Shown piece by piece: positions 27,185-37,244 of a stretch of 64,000 nucleotides of DNA. The stretch lies in NCBI RefSeq assembly GCF_006757745.1, contig NZ_AP019740.1, forward strand, positions 1,426,001 to 1,490,000, given 5' to 3'. This DNA comes from Acinetobacter radioresistens DSM 6976 = NBRC 102413 = CIP 103788 (lineage in GTDB: Bacteria > Pseudomonadota > Gammaproteobacteria > Pseudomonadales > Moraxellaceae). Both the position numbers and the translations under genes were made by a program. The notes beneath the pieces are model-generated. The model had not been told where the DNA came from. It made no database searches and was given only the letters and a program-made list of their open reading frames with translations. Within the stretch, counting starts at the first letter, position 1; every line of letters starts with the position of its first letter.

Positions 27185-28477
27185 TTATGCCGATTGCCGT
27201 ATGTCAAACACCCGTTGAGCCTTACCTTCTGAACGCGGGAGGGTGCCTTCAGTCACTATCTCTACACTCACCGTAATACCCACCATTATTTTAATCTGAC
27301 TGATAAGCTGCTGGGATAGTTGATGTGCCATCATATCATTAATTTCTTTACGCATTTCTGCACGTATGTGCAGGCTATCTAAATGTCCATGTTTACAGAT
27401 ATGAATCTGGTAATTGGGAATGAGCTGCGGGATATGCAGAATCTGCTCTTCAATCTGTGATGGAAAAACATTGACTCCTCGGATAATCATCATATCATCG
27501 CTACGACCGACGATTTTGTCCATACGGCGCATTGGTCGTACAGTTCCGGGTAATAGACGCGTCAAATCCCGGGTACGGTAACGGATAACCGGCATACCTT
27601 CTTTGGTAATTGTGGTAAATACCAGTTCTCCCAGCTCACCATCTGGCAATACTTCACCAGTTTCAGGGTCAATAATTTCCGGATAAAAATGGTCTTCCCA
27701 AATGGTGGGGCCATCTTTACTTTCTAGACATTCCATTGCTACGCCGGGACCCATAACTTCAGAAAGTCCATAGATATCTAGAGCATCAATATTCAGACGT
27801 TCTTCAATTTCACGGCGCATCTCATTAGTCCATGGCTCTGCACCAAAAATTCCAGTTTTAATTGAGGTATTTTTTGCAGTATTAAATTTCTTTTCCAGAC
27901 ATTCGATAATATTGAGGCAGTAAGACGGCGTAACCATTAATGCAGTTGGTTTAAAGTCATGAATCAGTTGTGCCTGACGCTCTGTCTGTCCGCCCGACAT
28001 GGGAATAACGGTTGCTCCCAGACGTTCCACTCCATAGTGTGCACCCAGACCTCCTGTAAATAGCCCATAACCATACGAGACCTGAATAATATCCTGATTA
28101 CTTAAGCCAGCAGCTCTTAGCGAGCGGGCAACCAGATCAGCCCAGGTATGAATATCATTTTGCGTATAACCTACTACCGTTGGCTGTCCGGTTGTACCTG
28201 AGGATGCATGTACCCTTACAATTTTTTCCTGAGGCACGGCAAACATGCCGAACGGATAATGATCACGCAGATCCTGTTTAGTGGTAAAAGGAAATTTTGC
28301 CAGATCTTCCAGATGCTGAAAGTCCTCGGGATGCACGCCTGCATCATCAAATTTTTTCCGGTAAACCGGACTATTCTGATAGGCATGCACCAAAGTTTTC
28401 TTTATGCGTTCCAGTTGTACCTTGCGCAGCTCATCGGTTGAAACCGTTTCAATATATTCCATCGTATTGTTATTCAT
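27185..28477 (-). CDS. paaK: Phenylacetate-CoA ligase
   Basis: 430 residues of the PaaK adenylate-forming group: VRVHASSGTTGQPTVVGYT (about 86-104), GAEPWTNEMR and YGLSEVMGPGVA near 235-250, and the C-terminal segment TEGTLPRSEGKAQRVFD with the catalytic lysine. It makes phenylacetyl-CoA, the inducer and first intermediate. Full length for the family. Confidence 0.95.
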   Translation of the reverse strand: MNNNTMEYIETVSTDELRKVQLERIKKTLVHAYQNSPVYRKKFDDAGVHPEDFQHLEDLAKFPFTTKQDLRDHYPFGMFAVPQEKIVRVHASSGTTGQPTVVGYTQNDIHTWADLVARSLRAAGLSNQDIIQVSYGYGLFTGGLGAHYGVERLGATVIPMSGGQTERQAQLIHDFKPTALMVTPSYCLNIIECLEKKFNTAKNTSIKTGIFGAEPWTNEMRREIEERLNIDALDIYGLSEVMGPGVAMECLESKDGPTIWEDHFYPEIIDPETGEVLPDGELGELVFTTITKEGMPVIRYRTRDLTRLLPGTVRPMRRMDKIVGRSDDMMIIRGVNVFPSQIEEQILHIPQLIPNYQIHICKHGHLDSLHIRAEMRKEINDMMAHQLSQQLISQIKIMVGITVSVEIVTEGTLPRSEGKAQRVFDIRQSA

Positions 28478-28575
28478 ATTCTATACTCCATGTACAGTCA
28501 TCCTGCCTGTATGATTCTGAAAAGACGATGCTCTTTTCATCCATATTCTTTAAGAATTGTGTAGCCCTGCCTGTT
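28478..28575 (-). other. paaG-paaK junction where paaF, paaH and paaJ are missing
   Basis: Only 98 bp separate paaG from paaK. The segment has a small hairpin (GAAAAGA / TCTTTTC) and a 24-codon open frame running into paaK with no recognisable homology. In known Acinetobacter paa clusters, as I recall them, hydratase/dehydrogenase/thiolase genes surround this position. Confidence 0.6.
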
Positions 28576-29367
28576 CTAGCAGCCTTTGTATTCAGGTGTA
28601 CGTTTTTGCATAAAGGCCTGTACACCTTCACGGTAATCCTCTGAACGGCCTGCCAGACGCTGTAAGTCACGTTCAAGAAGTAACTGCTCATCCAGAGTAT
28701 TATGCGCAGCAGCATGGATTGCTTTTTTAATTAATGCCAATCCATAAGTTGGTTGCTTGGCCAGATGTTCAGCCATTTTCTCAGCTTCAACCTGTAACTG
28801 CTCATCTTCAACTACCCGCCAGATCATACCGAGCTGTAATGCCTGCTCAGCCAGGATCTTATCTCCCAGTAATGCCAGTCCCATGGCTTGTGCCCGACCA
28901 ACCAGCCGCGGCAAGAACCAGGTGCCTCCAGAGTCTGGAACCAGCCCCAAACGGCAGAAAACCTGGATAAATGAGGCTGACTTCGCTGCCAGAACCAGAT
29001 CACAAGCCAATGCAATATTGGCCCCTGCTCCAGCCGCAACACCATTAACCGCACAAATAACCGGTTTTGGCATCTCGGTAATCAGTTTAATGAGCGGGTT
29101 ATAGTATTTTTCAATTGAAAGGCCCAGGTCTGGTACTGCTGAATCAGGATCGACTACCCGGTCATTCAGGTCCTGCCCGGCACAAAAACCTCGACCTTGT
29201 GCTGAAATAACTACAGCACGAATATCGGGCTGCACAGCCCATTTGTTGAGGACCTGAGCAACTTCCTTATGCATAACTTCATTAAAACTGTTGAGCTGCT
29301 CTGGACGATTAAACTTTAAATAGCCCACAGTATTTTTTTCTTCAACAAGAATTGTCTGGTAGTCCAT
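28576..29367 (-). CDS. paaG: PaaG: 1,2-epoxyphenylacetyl-CoA isomerase
   Basis: 263 residues of the crotonase superfamily. GRGFCAGQDLNDR (about 58-70) and GVAAGAGANIALACDLV (about 108-124) match PaaG, which converts the ring epoxide to oxepin-CoA. The FCAGQDLNDR signature separates it from PaaF. It follows paaE closely (45 bp). Confidence 0.9.
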   Translation of the reverse strand: MDYQTILVEEKNTVGYLKFNRPEQLNSFNEVMHKEVAQVLNKWAVQPDIRAVVISAQGRGFCAGQDLNDRVVDPDSAVPDLGLSIEKYYNPLIKLITEMPKPVICAVNGVAAGAGANIALACDLVLAAKSASFIQVFCRLGLVPDSGGTWFLPRLVGRAQAMGLALLGDKILAEQALQLGMIWRVVEDEQLQVEAEKMAEHLAKQPTYGLALIKKAIHAAAHNTLDEQLLLERDLQRLAGRSEDYREGVQAFMQKRTPEYKGC

Positions 29368-29412
29368 TCAGTATTTCCCTTTGAACCTGATTTTTATTTT
29401 AAAATAGATTAA

Positions 29413-30468
29413 TTATTCATCGAAACTTAAGCGTACATTGGCTGTTACCGGTCGTGCCTGACAGCTCAGGACATAACCTTGAGCGATTTCATCCTCTTCC
29501 AGACTATAATTAACAGCCATATCAACCTTACCTGCTATTATCTTGCACTTACAGGTGGCACAGACTCCGCCCTTGCAAGCATAGGGTAAATCGGCTCCGG
29601 CGCGCAGTGCAGCATCCAGAATACTGTCATCCTGTCTGGAAACCTCTACCACCAGCTCACGTCCATCCAGAATAATCTGAACTTTTTCTTCATTACGGCC
29701 TTCAATTTCTCTCGTTGTTACTTTTGTGGTGCCGGTATTAAAACGCTCGGTATGAATTTTACTGTGCTCAATACCGAACTGCGGTAATGTCTGCTCGACG
29801 GCATCCATCATGGCCTGCGGTCCACAGGCAAAACAGTGGTCAATGTCCTGATTAATCAAACCGGCACTATAAAGCTGTTGCAGTTTTTCAGTATCGATAT
29901 GACCATTAAGCAGCTGGCTGTCGTTCATTTCCCGTGAAAAGATATTGATAAGCTGAAAACGTTCTTTAAAGCGATCTTTTAAGTCCATAATCTGTTCTGA
30001 AAACATGGTTTGTTTCCATGAACGGTTACCATAAATTAAAGTAAGATTTGCATTTTCCTGCTGGTACAAGACTGATTTAACAATAGAAAGAATAGGTGTA
30101 ATACCGCTACCTGCTGCGAATGCCAGATAATTTTTTCCGCCAGTTTTTGCAGCCTTCTGAAAAAAAACACCTTGGGGTGGCATGACCTCCAGCACATCAC
30201 CGGCTTTTAAGCGGTTATTGGCCCAGTTTGAAAATTGCCCCTGTTCAATCTTTTTGATTGCGATACTCATGTCTTCCTGAGTATCGCTACAGATTGAATA
30301 GCAGCGACGGATTTCACCGGTTTCACTCATATGCCGGATAGTCAGATGCTGACCTGGCTGATATTGAAATTGCTGTTGCTGTTCAGGTGCAATTTCAAAA
30401 GCAATACAGATCGCCTGTTCAGTTTGTGGGCTGACTGATTTAATTTTTAGCGGAATAAATTGGTTCAT
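29413..30468 (-). CDS. paaE: PaaE: reductase of phenylacetyl-CoA epoxidase
   Basis: 351 residues from the ATG with AAGGA 9 bp upstream. A FAD domain (RRCYSICSD near 55), an NAD domain (LAFAAGSGITPILSI near 115) and a C-terminal plant-type 2Fe-2S domain (PYACKGGVCATCKCK near 300) give the usual order. It passes electrons from NADPH to the PaaABC di-iron oxygenase. The longer frame overlapping paaD is not needed. Confidence 0.93.
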   Translation of the reverse strand: MNQFIPLKIKSVSPQTEQAICIAFEIAPEQQQQFQYQPGQHLTIRHMSETGEIRRCYSICSDTQEDMSIAIKKIEQGQFSNWANNRLKAGDVLEVMPPQGVFFQKAAKTGGKNYLAFAAGSGITPILSIVKSVLYQQENANLTLIYGNRSWKQTMFSEQIMDLKDRFKERFQLINIFSREMNDSQLLNGHIDTEKLQQLYSAGLINQDIDHCFACGPQAMMDAVEQTLPQFGIEHSKIHTERFNTGTTKVTTREIEGRNEEKVQIILDGRELVVEVSRQDDSILDAALRAGADLPYACKGGVCATCKCKIIAGKVDMAVNYSLEEDEIAQGYVLSCQARPVTANVRLSFDE

Positions 30469-30503
30469 ATAAAAATCCTTCTTTATTTTGACCATTCGGT
30501 TAT

Positions 30504-31004
30504 TTAAATACATTTAAAATAGTCAAAAGGTTCCAGGCATTGCTGGCATCGGTACAGTGCTTTACAGGCAGTAGAACTGAATTCACTTAACAGTTTAGTA
30601 TGCTGGCTATGACAGCGTGGGCACTCAATTCCATCGGACAGAGCAACATGGGTACCACAGCTATGTGCTTCACCCTGTGGCGGAGCAATACCATATTGCT
30701 GTAATTTCTGTTTACCGCTTTCACTCATCCAGTCAGTAGTCCAGACTTCGGACAGATCCACTACTACCTGTACCGGAACCAAACCCTGAACAGTAAATGC
30801 CTGGGTAATTTCTGCCTTAAGCAGATCTGTAGCCGGACAGCCGCTATAGGTTGGAGTTAAACGAACGATAATTTGATCTTCTTCATTTAGTTCCACTCCA
30901 CGGATCATACCTAGGTCAACGACTGAAAGAACCGGAATTTCAGGATCAGCCACCTGTTTCAGAGTTTCCCAGCATTCATCCAGACAGTGTTTAATTAGCT
31001 CCAT
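30504..31004 (-). CDS. paaD: PaaD: assembly factor of phenylacetyl-CoA epoxidase
   Basis: 166 residues. N-terminal DUF59/MIP18 domain (DPEIPVLSVVDLGMIRGV, TPTYSGCPATDLL) plus a C-terminal zinc-ribbon-like domain with CPRCHSQHTKL and CQQCLEPFDYFKC. Thought to support iron-sulfur assembly for the PaaABCE complex. Confidence 0.92.
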   Translation of the reverse strand: MELIKHCLDECWETLKQVADPEIPVLSVVDLGMIRGVELNEEDQIIVRLTPTYSGCPATDLLKAEITQAFTVQGLVPVQVVVDLSEVWTTDWMSESGKQKLQQYGIAPPQGEAHSCGTHVALSDGIECPRCHSQHTKLLSEFSSTACKALYRCQQCLEPFDYFKCI

Positions 31005-31028
31005 ACCCGTTACTCCTGTGTTCCCTGC

Positions 31029-31784
31029 TTACCAGTTCATATTTGGATATGAACGCTGCAAATACTGCATTTCAGCCAGTACATAACCCAGATGTTCAGT
31101 ATGTAGACCCTGTCTGCCACCACTACGGTAAGCACCGGTTTCCGGAAGAGTCAGCTTAAAACGTTCAATTTCAGCAGTCGTCTGTTCAAGCCATTCAGCT
31201 TTTAATGGTTCAAGGTCCATGAGAACCTGTTGTTCAACCAGTAACTGTTCATCAGCATTTAAAACAAATAGTTCATCGCTAAAGCGCCATAGCTGATTTA
31301 ATCCTGTCTGGGTTTTTTCATGTGCCTCATCTGTTCCCAGACTTAAGCGTTCCATCCAGGCAGTAGAAAACCGCAGGTGATACTTCACTTCTTTTAATGA
31401 TTTTGCTGCGAAAGCTGCCAGCTCGGCTTGAGAGCTTTTCGCTAGAGCCGTAAAAAGGAGTACATGATAATGATCCATCAGCCATTGGCGGACAATCGTC
31501 TGGGCAAAATCACCATTTGGCTGTTCACACAGCAGCAGGTTACGGTATTCACGCTCAGTACGAAAATAAGCCAGTTTGTCTTCATCACGGCCTAACCCTT
31601 CGAGTTCACCAGCCAGACTTAAGGCCGTCCGTGCCTGACCCAGCAGGTCCAGGCCTATATTGGCTAGGGCAATATCAATTTCCAGCTCAGGTGCATGACC
31701 ACACCATTCAGAGAGCCGGTGCGATAAAATCAGCTGGCTATCGCCAATATGTAAAAGAAACTGTGCTAAAAGTGGATGATTCAT
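31029..31784 (-). CDS. paaC: PaaC: structural subunit of phenylacetyl-CoA epoxidase
   Basis: 251 residues, all-helical ferritin-like fold (LGLDLLGQARTALSLAGE, KEVKYHLRFSTAWMERLSLG) without a full set of metal ligands. PaaC forms the heterodimer core with PaaA. Adjacent genes are 12 and 24 bp away. Confidence 0.92.
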   Translation of the reverse strand: MNHPLLAQFLLHIGDSQLILSHRLSEWCGHAPELEIDIALANIGLDLLGQARTALSLAGELEGLGRDEDKLAYFRTEREYRNLLLCEQPNGDFAQTIVRQWLMDHYHVLLFTALAKSSQAELAAFAAKSLKEVKYHLRFSTAWMERLSLGTDEAHEKTQTGLNQLWRFSDELFVLNADEQLLVEQQVLMDLEPLKAEWLEQTTAEIERFKLTLPETGAYRSGGRQGLHTEHLGYVLAEMQYLQRSYPNMNW

Positions 31785-31796
31785 ACAATACCTTCC

Positions 31797-32087
31797 TTAC
31801 ATATGCTCGATGCCATCTGGTATATGGTAAAAAGTTGGATGGCGGTACACCTTGTCCAGAGAGGGATCAAAAAATTCCGGTTTTTCATCTGGCTGCGAAG
31901 AAGTAATCAGTTCTGACTTCACCACCCAAATGCTGATACCTTCATTACGGCGGGTATAAACATCACGGGCATTTTGCAAGGCAATTTCAGCATCAGGTGC
32001 ACGCAGGCTACCTACATGACGGTGGCTTAAACCCTGCTTGCTTCGTATGAAGACTTCATATAATGACCAGTTATTTTTATGTTCCAT
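31797..32087 (-). CDS. paaB: PaaB: small subunit of phenylacetyl-CoA epoxidase
   Basis: 96 residues, normal PaaB length, with the conserved WSLYEVFIRSKQGLSHRHVGS start and YHIPDG end. It bridges PaaAC dimers. Confidence 0.93.
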   Translation of the reverse strand: MEHKNNWSLYEVFIRSKQGLSHRHVGSLRAPDAEIALQNARDVYTRRNEGISIWVVKSELITSSQPDEKPEFFDPSLDKVYRHPTFYHIPDGIEHM

Positions 32088-32129
32088 GTCGTTTTGTTCC
32101 TGTTTTTATTGAATAGCTAAAACCAGATT

Positions 32130-33074
32130 TCAGGCAACCTTTTTAGATTGTTGCTGTGCCTGCTGTTTTTGGGCATATACAGCAGCAGATTCACGGACCC
32201 ATTTTCCGCCTTCCCATGCTTTACGGCGGGCATCAATGCGTTCCTGGTTACATGGGCCTTTCCCGGCAATCACAGCAAAAAATTCATCCCAGTTAATCTC
32301 GCCAAATTCGTAGTGGCCAGTTTCTTCATTAAAATGCAGTTTCTCATCAGGTACAGTCAGGCCAAGTTGTAGTACTTGCGGTACAGTGTTATCGACAAAT
32401 TTCTGGCGCAGCTCGTCGTTACTGAAGCGTTTAATTTTCCAGGCCATACTCTGTGCACTGTTAGGGGAATTATCATCATTTGGGCCAAACATCATCAGTG
32501 CTGGCCACCAGTAACGGTTGACCGCATCCTGTGCCATCTGTTTCTGTTCAGGTGTACCATTTGCAAGCTGCATCATGGCTTCAAACCCCTGCCGCTGATG
32601 GAAACTTTCTTCCTTGCAAATTCGTACCATTGCCCGTGCATATGGCCCGTAAGATGTACGGCACAAGGCTACCTGATTAACGATCGCGGCGCCGTCGACC
32701 AGCCAGCCAATTGCGGCGACATCTGCCCAGCTTAAAGTTGGATAGTTAAAAATAGATGAATACTTCATGCGTCCCGCAATAAGCTTGTCCATCATATCGT
32801 CCCGGTCAGCACCGAGTGTTTCGGCGGCACTATATAAATACAACCCATGACCTGCTTCGTCCTGAACTTTTGCCAGCAGTACTGCTTTACGTTTCAGGGT
32901 GGGTGCTCGGGTAATCCAGTTTCCTTCCGGCAGCATACCTATAATTTCCGAATGGCCATGCTGTCCAATCTGGCGAATGAGCGTTGTTCGGTACGCTTCT
33001 GGCATCCAGTCCTTTGGCTCAATGGTAATATCTTGTTGTATGGCTTGTTCAAAATCTTCAGCATGATTTTTCAT
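32130..33074 (-). CDS. paaA: PaaA: catalytic subunit of phenylacetyl-CoA epoxidase
   Basis: 314 residues with the di-iron ligands of the family in [18 protein letters not shown] (about 70-87) and [17 protein letters not shown] (about 150-166). It inserts one oxygen atom into the ring of phenylacetyl-CoA to give the 1,2-epoxide. It is the first gene of the leftward paa operon, 261 bp from paaZ. The tail is Gln/Lys-rich. Confidence 0.95.
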   Translation of the reverse strand: MKNHAEDFEQAIQQDITIEPKDWMPEAYRTTLIRQIGQHGHSEIIGMLPEGNWITRAPTLKRKAVLLAKVQDEAGHGLYLYSAAETLGADRDDMMDKLIAGRMKYSSIFNYPTLSWADVAAIGWLVDGAAIVNQVALCRTSYGPYARAMVRICKEESFHQRQGFEAMMQLANGTPEQKQMAQDAVNRYWWPALMMFGPNDDNSPNSAQSMAWKIKRFSNDELRQKFVDNTVPQVLQLGLTVPDEKLHFNEETGHYEFGEINWDEFFAVIAGKGPCNQERIDARRKAWEGGKWVRESAAVYAQKQQAQQQSKKVA

Positions 33075-33118
33075 TATTTCCTCACTTATCCCAAGTGGCT
33101 ATAATTTAAAATTAAAGC

Positions 33119-33155
33119 GATACTAAATTTAAATCAATATAAATTTTTAGGTATC
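33119..33155. promoter_or_regulatory. Candidate operator between paaA and paaZ
   Basis: A spaced inverted repeat: GATACTAAA and, 37 bp outer span, TTTAGGTATC, in the very AT-rich 261-bp divergent promoter region. PaaX-type repressors bind spaced inverted repeats in such regions; the match here is to the layout, not to a proven sequence. Confidence 0.35.
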
Positions 33156-33335
33156 ATTTAAAATAATTTATTTATAACTTTTAATAAATTGATTTTTATA
33201 CAATTTTTAATTTAACTAGTTTTTGTTACTTCTCTTTTGACTCAATTTTAATTGACAATTTCATTTTTAGAAATCAAATTATATGACAGGATAATTAAAA
33301 TTTATTTAAATAAGTATCATAAAAGGGAGTTTGTA

Positions 33336-35450
33336 ATGCTCGAACTGGAAACAGGTACACCTTATACGGAAAATGATCATACCCAAGCAGGCAATCCAAG
33401 AAGACCGGTAAAAACCTTAAGCTCGCTTGTCTGTGGACAGGAATATATTGCCCAGCAGGATTTACGTACTGTCTATCACGCCATTACTGGTGAAGCTGTT
33501 TATCAGGTCAGCAGTTATGGTATTGATATGCAGACAGTGGTTAACTATGCCAAAACTCAAGGTTCACTTATTGCGACATGGAGTTTTCATCAGCGCGCAC
33601 ATGCGCTCAAGCAGGTAGCACAATATTTGCTGGAACGTAAGGAGGCCTATTATGAACTGGCGAAAGCAACCGGCTGTACCCGTAAGGATGCCTGGGTCGA
33701 TATTGAAGGTGGTATAGGTACACTGTTTGCCTACTCCAGTCTGGTACGCCGTGAACTCAGTGATGAAATAGTATTGATTGAAGATAACTGGATTCCACTT
33801 TCCAAACAGGGCACCTTTGGAGCAAAGCATCTCCTTACTCCTAAGGCTGGTGTTGCCGTACATATTAATGCCTTTAATTTTCCGGTTTGGGGGATGCTAG
33901 AGAAAATTGCACCAGCGCTGCTTGCCGGTGTCCCTTGTATTGTTAAACCTGCGACAGAAGGCGCAGAACTTACACATGCTGTGGTTCAGGCTATTTATGC
34001 CAGCGGTTTTCTGCCTGAAGGCACTTTACAGTTAATATGTGGTCAAACTTATGATCTGCTGGAACAATTAGGTCCACAAGATATCGTAACTTTCACTGGC
34101 TCTGCAACAACCGGACAGAAATTACGCGCCCACCCTCATCTTAACCGCTACTCGATTCCGTTCAGCATGGAAGCAGACTCAGTAAACAGTGCCATTTTAA
34201 CCGAAGGAGCCAGCGAAGAAACTATTGAACTGTTCGTCCGTGAGGTTTATCGGGAGATGACCTCAAAAGCCGGGCAGAAATGTACTGCCATTCGTCGGGC
34301 TTTCGTGCCGGCTTTCCTGCTGGATACAGTGCAACAAAAACTGCTGGCCCGACTGGAAAAAGTTGTAGTCGGTGATCCAGAACATGAAAATGTGACGATG
34401 GGTGCGCTTGCCAGTCTCAAACAAAAATATGATGTCGCTGAAAAAGTCGAACTGCTGAGCCAAGAAGCAAAGATTGTCTTTGGTGGACATAATGATCAGA
34501 ATTTTCAGTTTCACTCAGACTCTCCTGAAAAAGGTGCATTTTATCCGCCTACCTTACTGTGCTGTTCAAATCCGGTCACTGCAAGATATGTGCACGAGAT
34601 TGAGGCTTTTGGTCCGGTTGTAACTTTGATGCCTTATCAAAACCAAACTGAGCTGACTGAGCTGGTTGCCCGTGGTGAAGGTAGTCTCGTTGCTTCAATT
34701 GTTCGCAATACAGAGCAAAATATTGAAAGTCTGATCGCAAAAATTGCGCCGTGGCATGGTCGTATTCATATTCTGGATACAGAAAATGCAAAAGAGAGTA
34801 CCGGTCACGGCTCACCCTTACCGCATCTGGTTCATGGTGGGCCAGGCCGTGCAGGTGGTGGAGAAGAGCTCGGAGGCCTGCGAGCAGTAAAACATTATAT
34901 GCAGCGTACAGCCATTCAGGGTTCACCTGACGTCATGACACAGATTGGACATAGCTGGACAGCAGGTTCAAGGGTGTTTGAAGATCGCGTACATCCATTT
35001 AAGAAAAGCTTTGACGAGCTGCAAATTGGTGAACGCCTGCTTACAGCACGTCGGACAGTTACCGAAGCGGATATCGTAAATTTTGCCTACTTGAGTGGTG
35101 ACCACTTCTATGCCCATATGGACAAGATTGCCGCGGCAGATTCATTATTTGGTGAACGCGTGGCTCATGGGTATTTTGTTGTATCTGCCGCAGCGGGCCT
35201 GTTTGTAGAGGCAGCACCAGGACCGGTTATTGCCAATTATGGTATGGATAACCTGCGTTTTGTTGAGCCGGTAAAAATAGATGATACTATTCAGGTTGAA
35301 TTAACCTGTAAGCAAAAAACGCCAAAACCTCAACGTGAGCCAGACCAGAAATCACATGGTGTGGTTGTCTGGGATATCAAGGTTAAAAACCAGCGTAATG
35401 AACTGGTAGCAACCTATGACATTCTGACGCTGGTCGAACGCGCTGCATAA
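33336..35450 (+). CDS. paaZ: PaaZ: oxepin-CoA hydrolase / 3-oxo-5,6-dehydrosuberyl-CoA semialdehyde dehydrogenase
   Basis: 704 residues from the ATG preceded by AAGGGAG; the frame continues 28 codons upstream without a ribosome site. N-terminal aldehyde dehydrogenase domain (about 1-530; NAFNFPVWGMLEKIAPALLAG, catalytic Cys in KAGQKCTAIRR near 315) and a C-terminal MaoC-type hydratase domain (from about 555; YLSGDHFYAHMD). It opens the oxepin ring and oxidises the resulting aldehyde. A weak hairpin lies at 35467-35496. Confidence 0.94.
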   Translation: MLELETGTPYTENDHTQAGNPRRPVKTLSSLVCGQEYIAQQDLRTVYHAITGEAVYQVSSYGIDMQTVVNYAKTQGSLIATWSFHQRAHALKQVAQYLLERKEAYYELAKATGCTRKDAWVDIEGGIGTLFAYSSLVRRELSDEIVLIEDNWIPLSKQGTFGAKHLLTPKAGVAVHINAFNFPVWGMLEKIAPALLAGVPCIVKPATEGAELTHAVVQAIYASGFLPEGTLQLICGQTYDLLEQLGPQDIVTFTGSATTGQKLRAHPHLNRYSIPFSMEADSVNSAILTEGASEETIELFVREVYREMTSKAGQKCTAIRRAFVPAFLLDTVQQKLLARLEKVVVGDPEHENVTMGALASLKQKYDVAEKVELLSQEAKIVFGGHNDQNFQFHSDSPEKGAFYPPTLLCCSNPVTARYVHEIEAFGPVVTLMPYQNQTELTELVARGEGSLVASIVRNTEQNIESLIAKIAPWHGRIHILDTENAKESTGHGSPLPHLVHGGPGRAGGGEELGGLRAVKHYMQRTAIQGSPDVMTQIGHSWTAGSRVFEDRVHPFKKSFDELQIGERLLTARRTVTEADIVNFAYLSGDHFYAHMDKIAAADSLFGERVAHGYFVVSAAAGLFVEAAPGPVIANYGMDNLRFVEPVKIDDTIQVELTCKQKTPKPQREPDQKSHGVVVWDIKVKNQRNELVATYDILTLVERAA

Positions 35451-35673
35451 ATGCAGGTAAAGTTCGGGATAAAAGTCTGCTGAAGGGCTTTTATCCTGAA
35501 ATATAGCTATTTATAGAATAAACCTAAAAAAAATAACTATTTGATATAATAAGTAAAAATAGTCATAATTTACCTAAATCATTTACTTATAACAAAACAT
35601 AAAATTAGGATACTGTACTTCACTCTATACCATGTTAGAAGTGAAACATATAAGCTGATAAAGAGATGATCTG

Positions 35674-36534
35674 ATGCGTATCCATTTCCTGAACAGTATT
35701 TCAACCTGTCCTTTAGGTGGTGCCTTGATGGATGGCTTTTCTTATGCCAAGTTGCGGGGGCGTTTAACCTGTACCTGTGTGCTGATTGAAACAGCTGATA
35801 GTCTGGTACTGGTTGATACTGGTTTTGGATTACGTGACATTGCTTCTCCACGTACCCGCCTTGGCTGGTTTTTCCGTTTTCTGGTCAGTCCAGAGTGGCG
35901 TGAAGAAATGACAGCAATCCGGCAGATTGAACGTTTAGGCTATGACCCGCGTGATGTAAGACATATCATTTTATCGCATCTGGATTTTGACCACGCTGGC
36001 GGACTGGATGATTTTCCCCATGCTACTGTTCATATGATGCAAACAGAACGGGATTATGCCCTTTCGCAAAAGACCTGGCTGGACCGGCAGCGTTTTCGTC
36101 CACAGCAGTGGTCTTATCGCGAGAAATGGAAAGTATATAACCCTGATGCAGGAGAAGGCTGGTATGGTTTTAATTCAGTAAGAGATTTGGATGGGTTACC
36201 ACCTGAGATTTTATTTGTTCCTCTTTCAGGTCATACACATGGTCATGCCGGCATTGCCATTCAGGCTGGAGATAAATGGCTACTTAATGCTGCTGATGCC
36301 TATTTTTATCATAAGGAAATAGATCCCGTCAGCCCATGCTGTACCCCTGGCCTGCGTTTTTACCAGACCATGCTGGAAAAAGACCGTAAAGCGCGTCTCT
36401 CTAATCAGGCCCGTTTACGCCAGCTTCATCAGCACCATGCACATGAAATTGATATATTTTGCTCGCATGATAGTCATGATTTTGAACGCCTGAGTGGCCG
36501 TTCGGCAGAGTTACCTGCGTCCTTCTTCAAATAG
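35674..36534 (+). CDS. Metallo-beta-lactamase-fold hydrolase
   Basis: 286 residues with the metal-binding motif LSHLDFDHAGGLDDFP (about 102-117), further ligands in LSGHTHGHAGIAI (about 189) and FCSHDSHDF near the end. This resembles the quorum-quenching lactonase (AttM/AiiA) branch of the superfamily, but the substrate is not readable from sequence. It is convergent with modC and separated from paaZ by 223 bp without another gene. Confidence 0.8.
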   Translation: MRIHFLNSISTCPLGGALMDGFSYAKLRGRLTCTCVLIETADSLVLVDTGFGLRDIASPRTRLGWFFRFLVSPEWREEMTAIRQIERLGYDPRDVRHIILSHLDFDHAGGLDDFPHATVHMMQTERDYALSQKTWLDRQRFRPQQWSYREKWKVYNPDAGEGWYGFNSVRDLDGLPPEILFVPLSGHTHGHAGIAIQAGDKWLLNAADAYFYHKEIDPVSPCCTPGLRFYQTMLEKDRKARLSNQARLRQLHQHHAHEIDIFCSHDSHDFERLSGRSAELPASFFK

Positions 36535-36586
36535 CTCGCTTCGAGTAAATTTTATAATAATTTTAAATACCTGAAAAAATATCTGC

Positions 36587-37243
36587 TTATGGGCCGGTTA
36601 ACATGGAACAGTTCGGTTTGTACTGCTGTAGCATTATGGTATCTGCCTCTAAAAAATCCAGTTCTGCCGGATGATGAGTAACATAGATCATTGGGAGTTC
36701 AATATGGCTTTGCAATTGTTTAAGAAAGGGTAAAACCTGCTGTTTTAATTGCTGATCTAAGCCGCTTAGAGGTTCATCAAGAAGCAGCAAGTCTGGAGAT
36801 GAAAGCAGAGCCCGACCTATTGATACCCGCTGTGCTTCACCGCCCGAAAGTTGGTGAGATTTACGCTGGAGTAATTTTTTTAATTCAAGTAAGTCAACTA
36901 TATGTTCAAGGCTAATTTTTTGATGGACTGTTTTTGAGAATTTTTTCGCGTAATGCAGATTTTGTAATACATTCATATGGGGAAATAATAAGGCATGTTG
37001 AAATATCAGAGCAATATGTCTCTGATGAGTAGGAAGGTTCACATTCTCTACTGTATCGAGCAAAGTAGTTTCTTTAAAGACAATCTGGCCTTCTACCGGA
37101 GATAATAAACCTATAATGTTTTTTAAGAATGTTGTTTTCCCGCTTCCTGATGCTCCCACAATCCCCAATACCTGCTGTTGCATGGTCAGGTTTACATCTA
37201 ATCTGAACCCTGACTGTTGATAGTGAAATTTGCATTTGAGCAT
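36587..37243 (-). CDS. modC: Molybdate ABC transporter ATPase, short form
   Basis: 218 residues: Walker A GASGSGKTT (about 31-39), signature LSGGEAQRVSIGRAL (about 125-139), Walker B LLLLDEPLSGLD (about 145-156), switch His in YVTHH. It lacks the C-terminal TOBE/MOP molybdate-binding domain of usual ModC (about 350 residues), so feedback by bound molybdate would be absent. It directly follows modB. Confidence 0.9.
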   Translation of the reverse strand: MLKCKFHYQQSGFRLDVNLTMQQQVLGIVGASGSGKTTFLKNIIGLLSPVEGQIVFKETTLLDTVENVNLPTHQRHIALIFQHALLFPHMNVLQNLHYAKKFSKTVHQKISLEHIVDLLELKKLLQRKSHQLSGGEAQRVSIGRALLSSPDLLLLDEPLSGLDQQLKQQVLPFLKQLQSHIELPMIYVTHHPAELDFLEADTIMLQQYKPNCSMLTGP

Positions 37244-37244
37244 A

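Noticed and set aside
31517..31906. 129-codon frame opposite paaC and paaB
   Set aside because: It spans the junction of two conserved paa genes on the other strand and has no motif.
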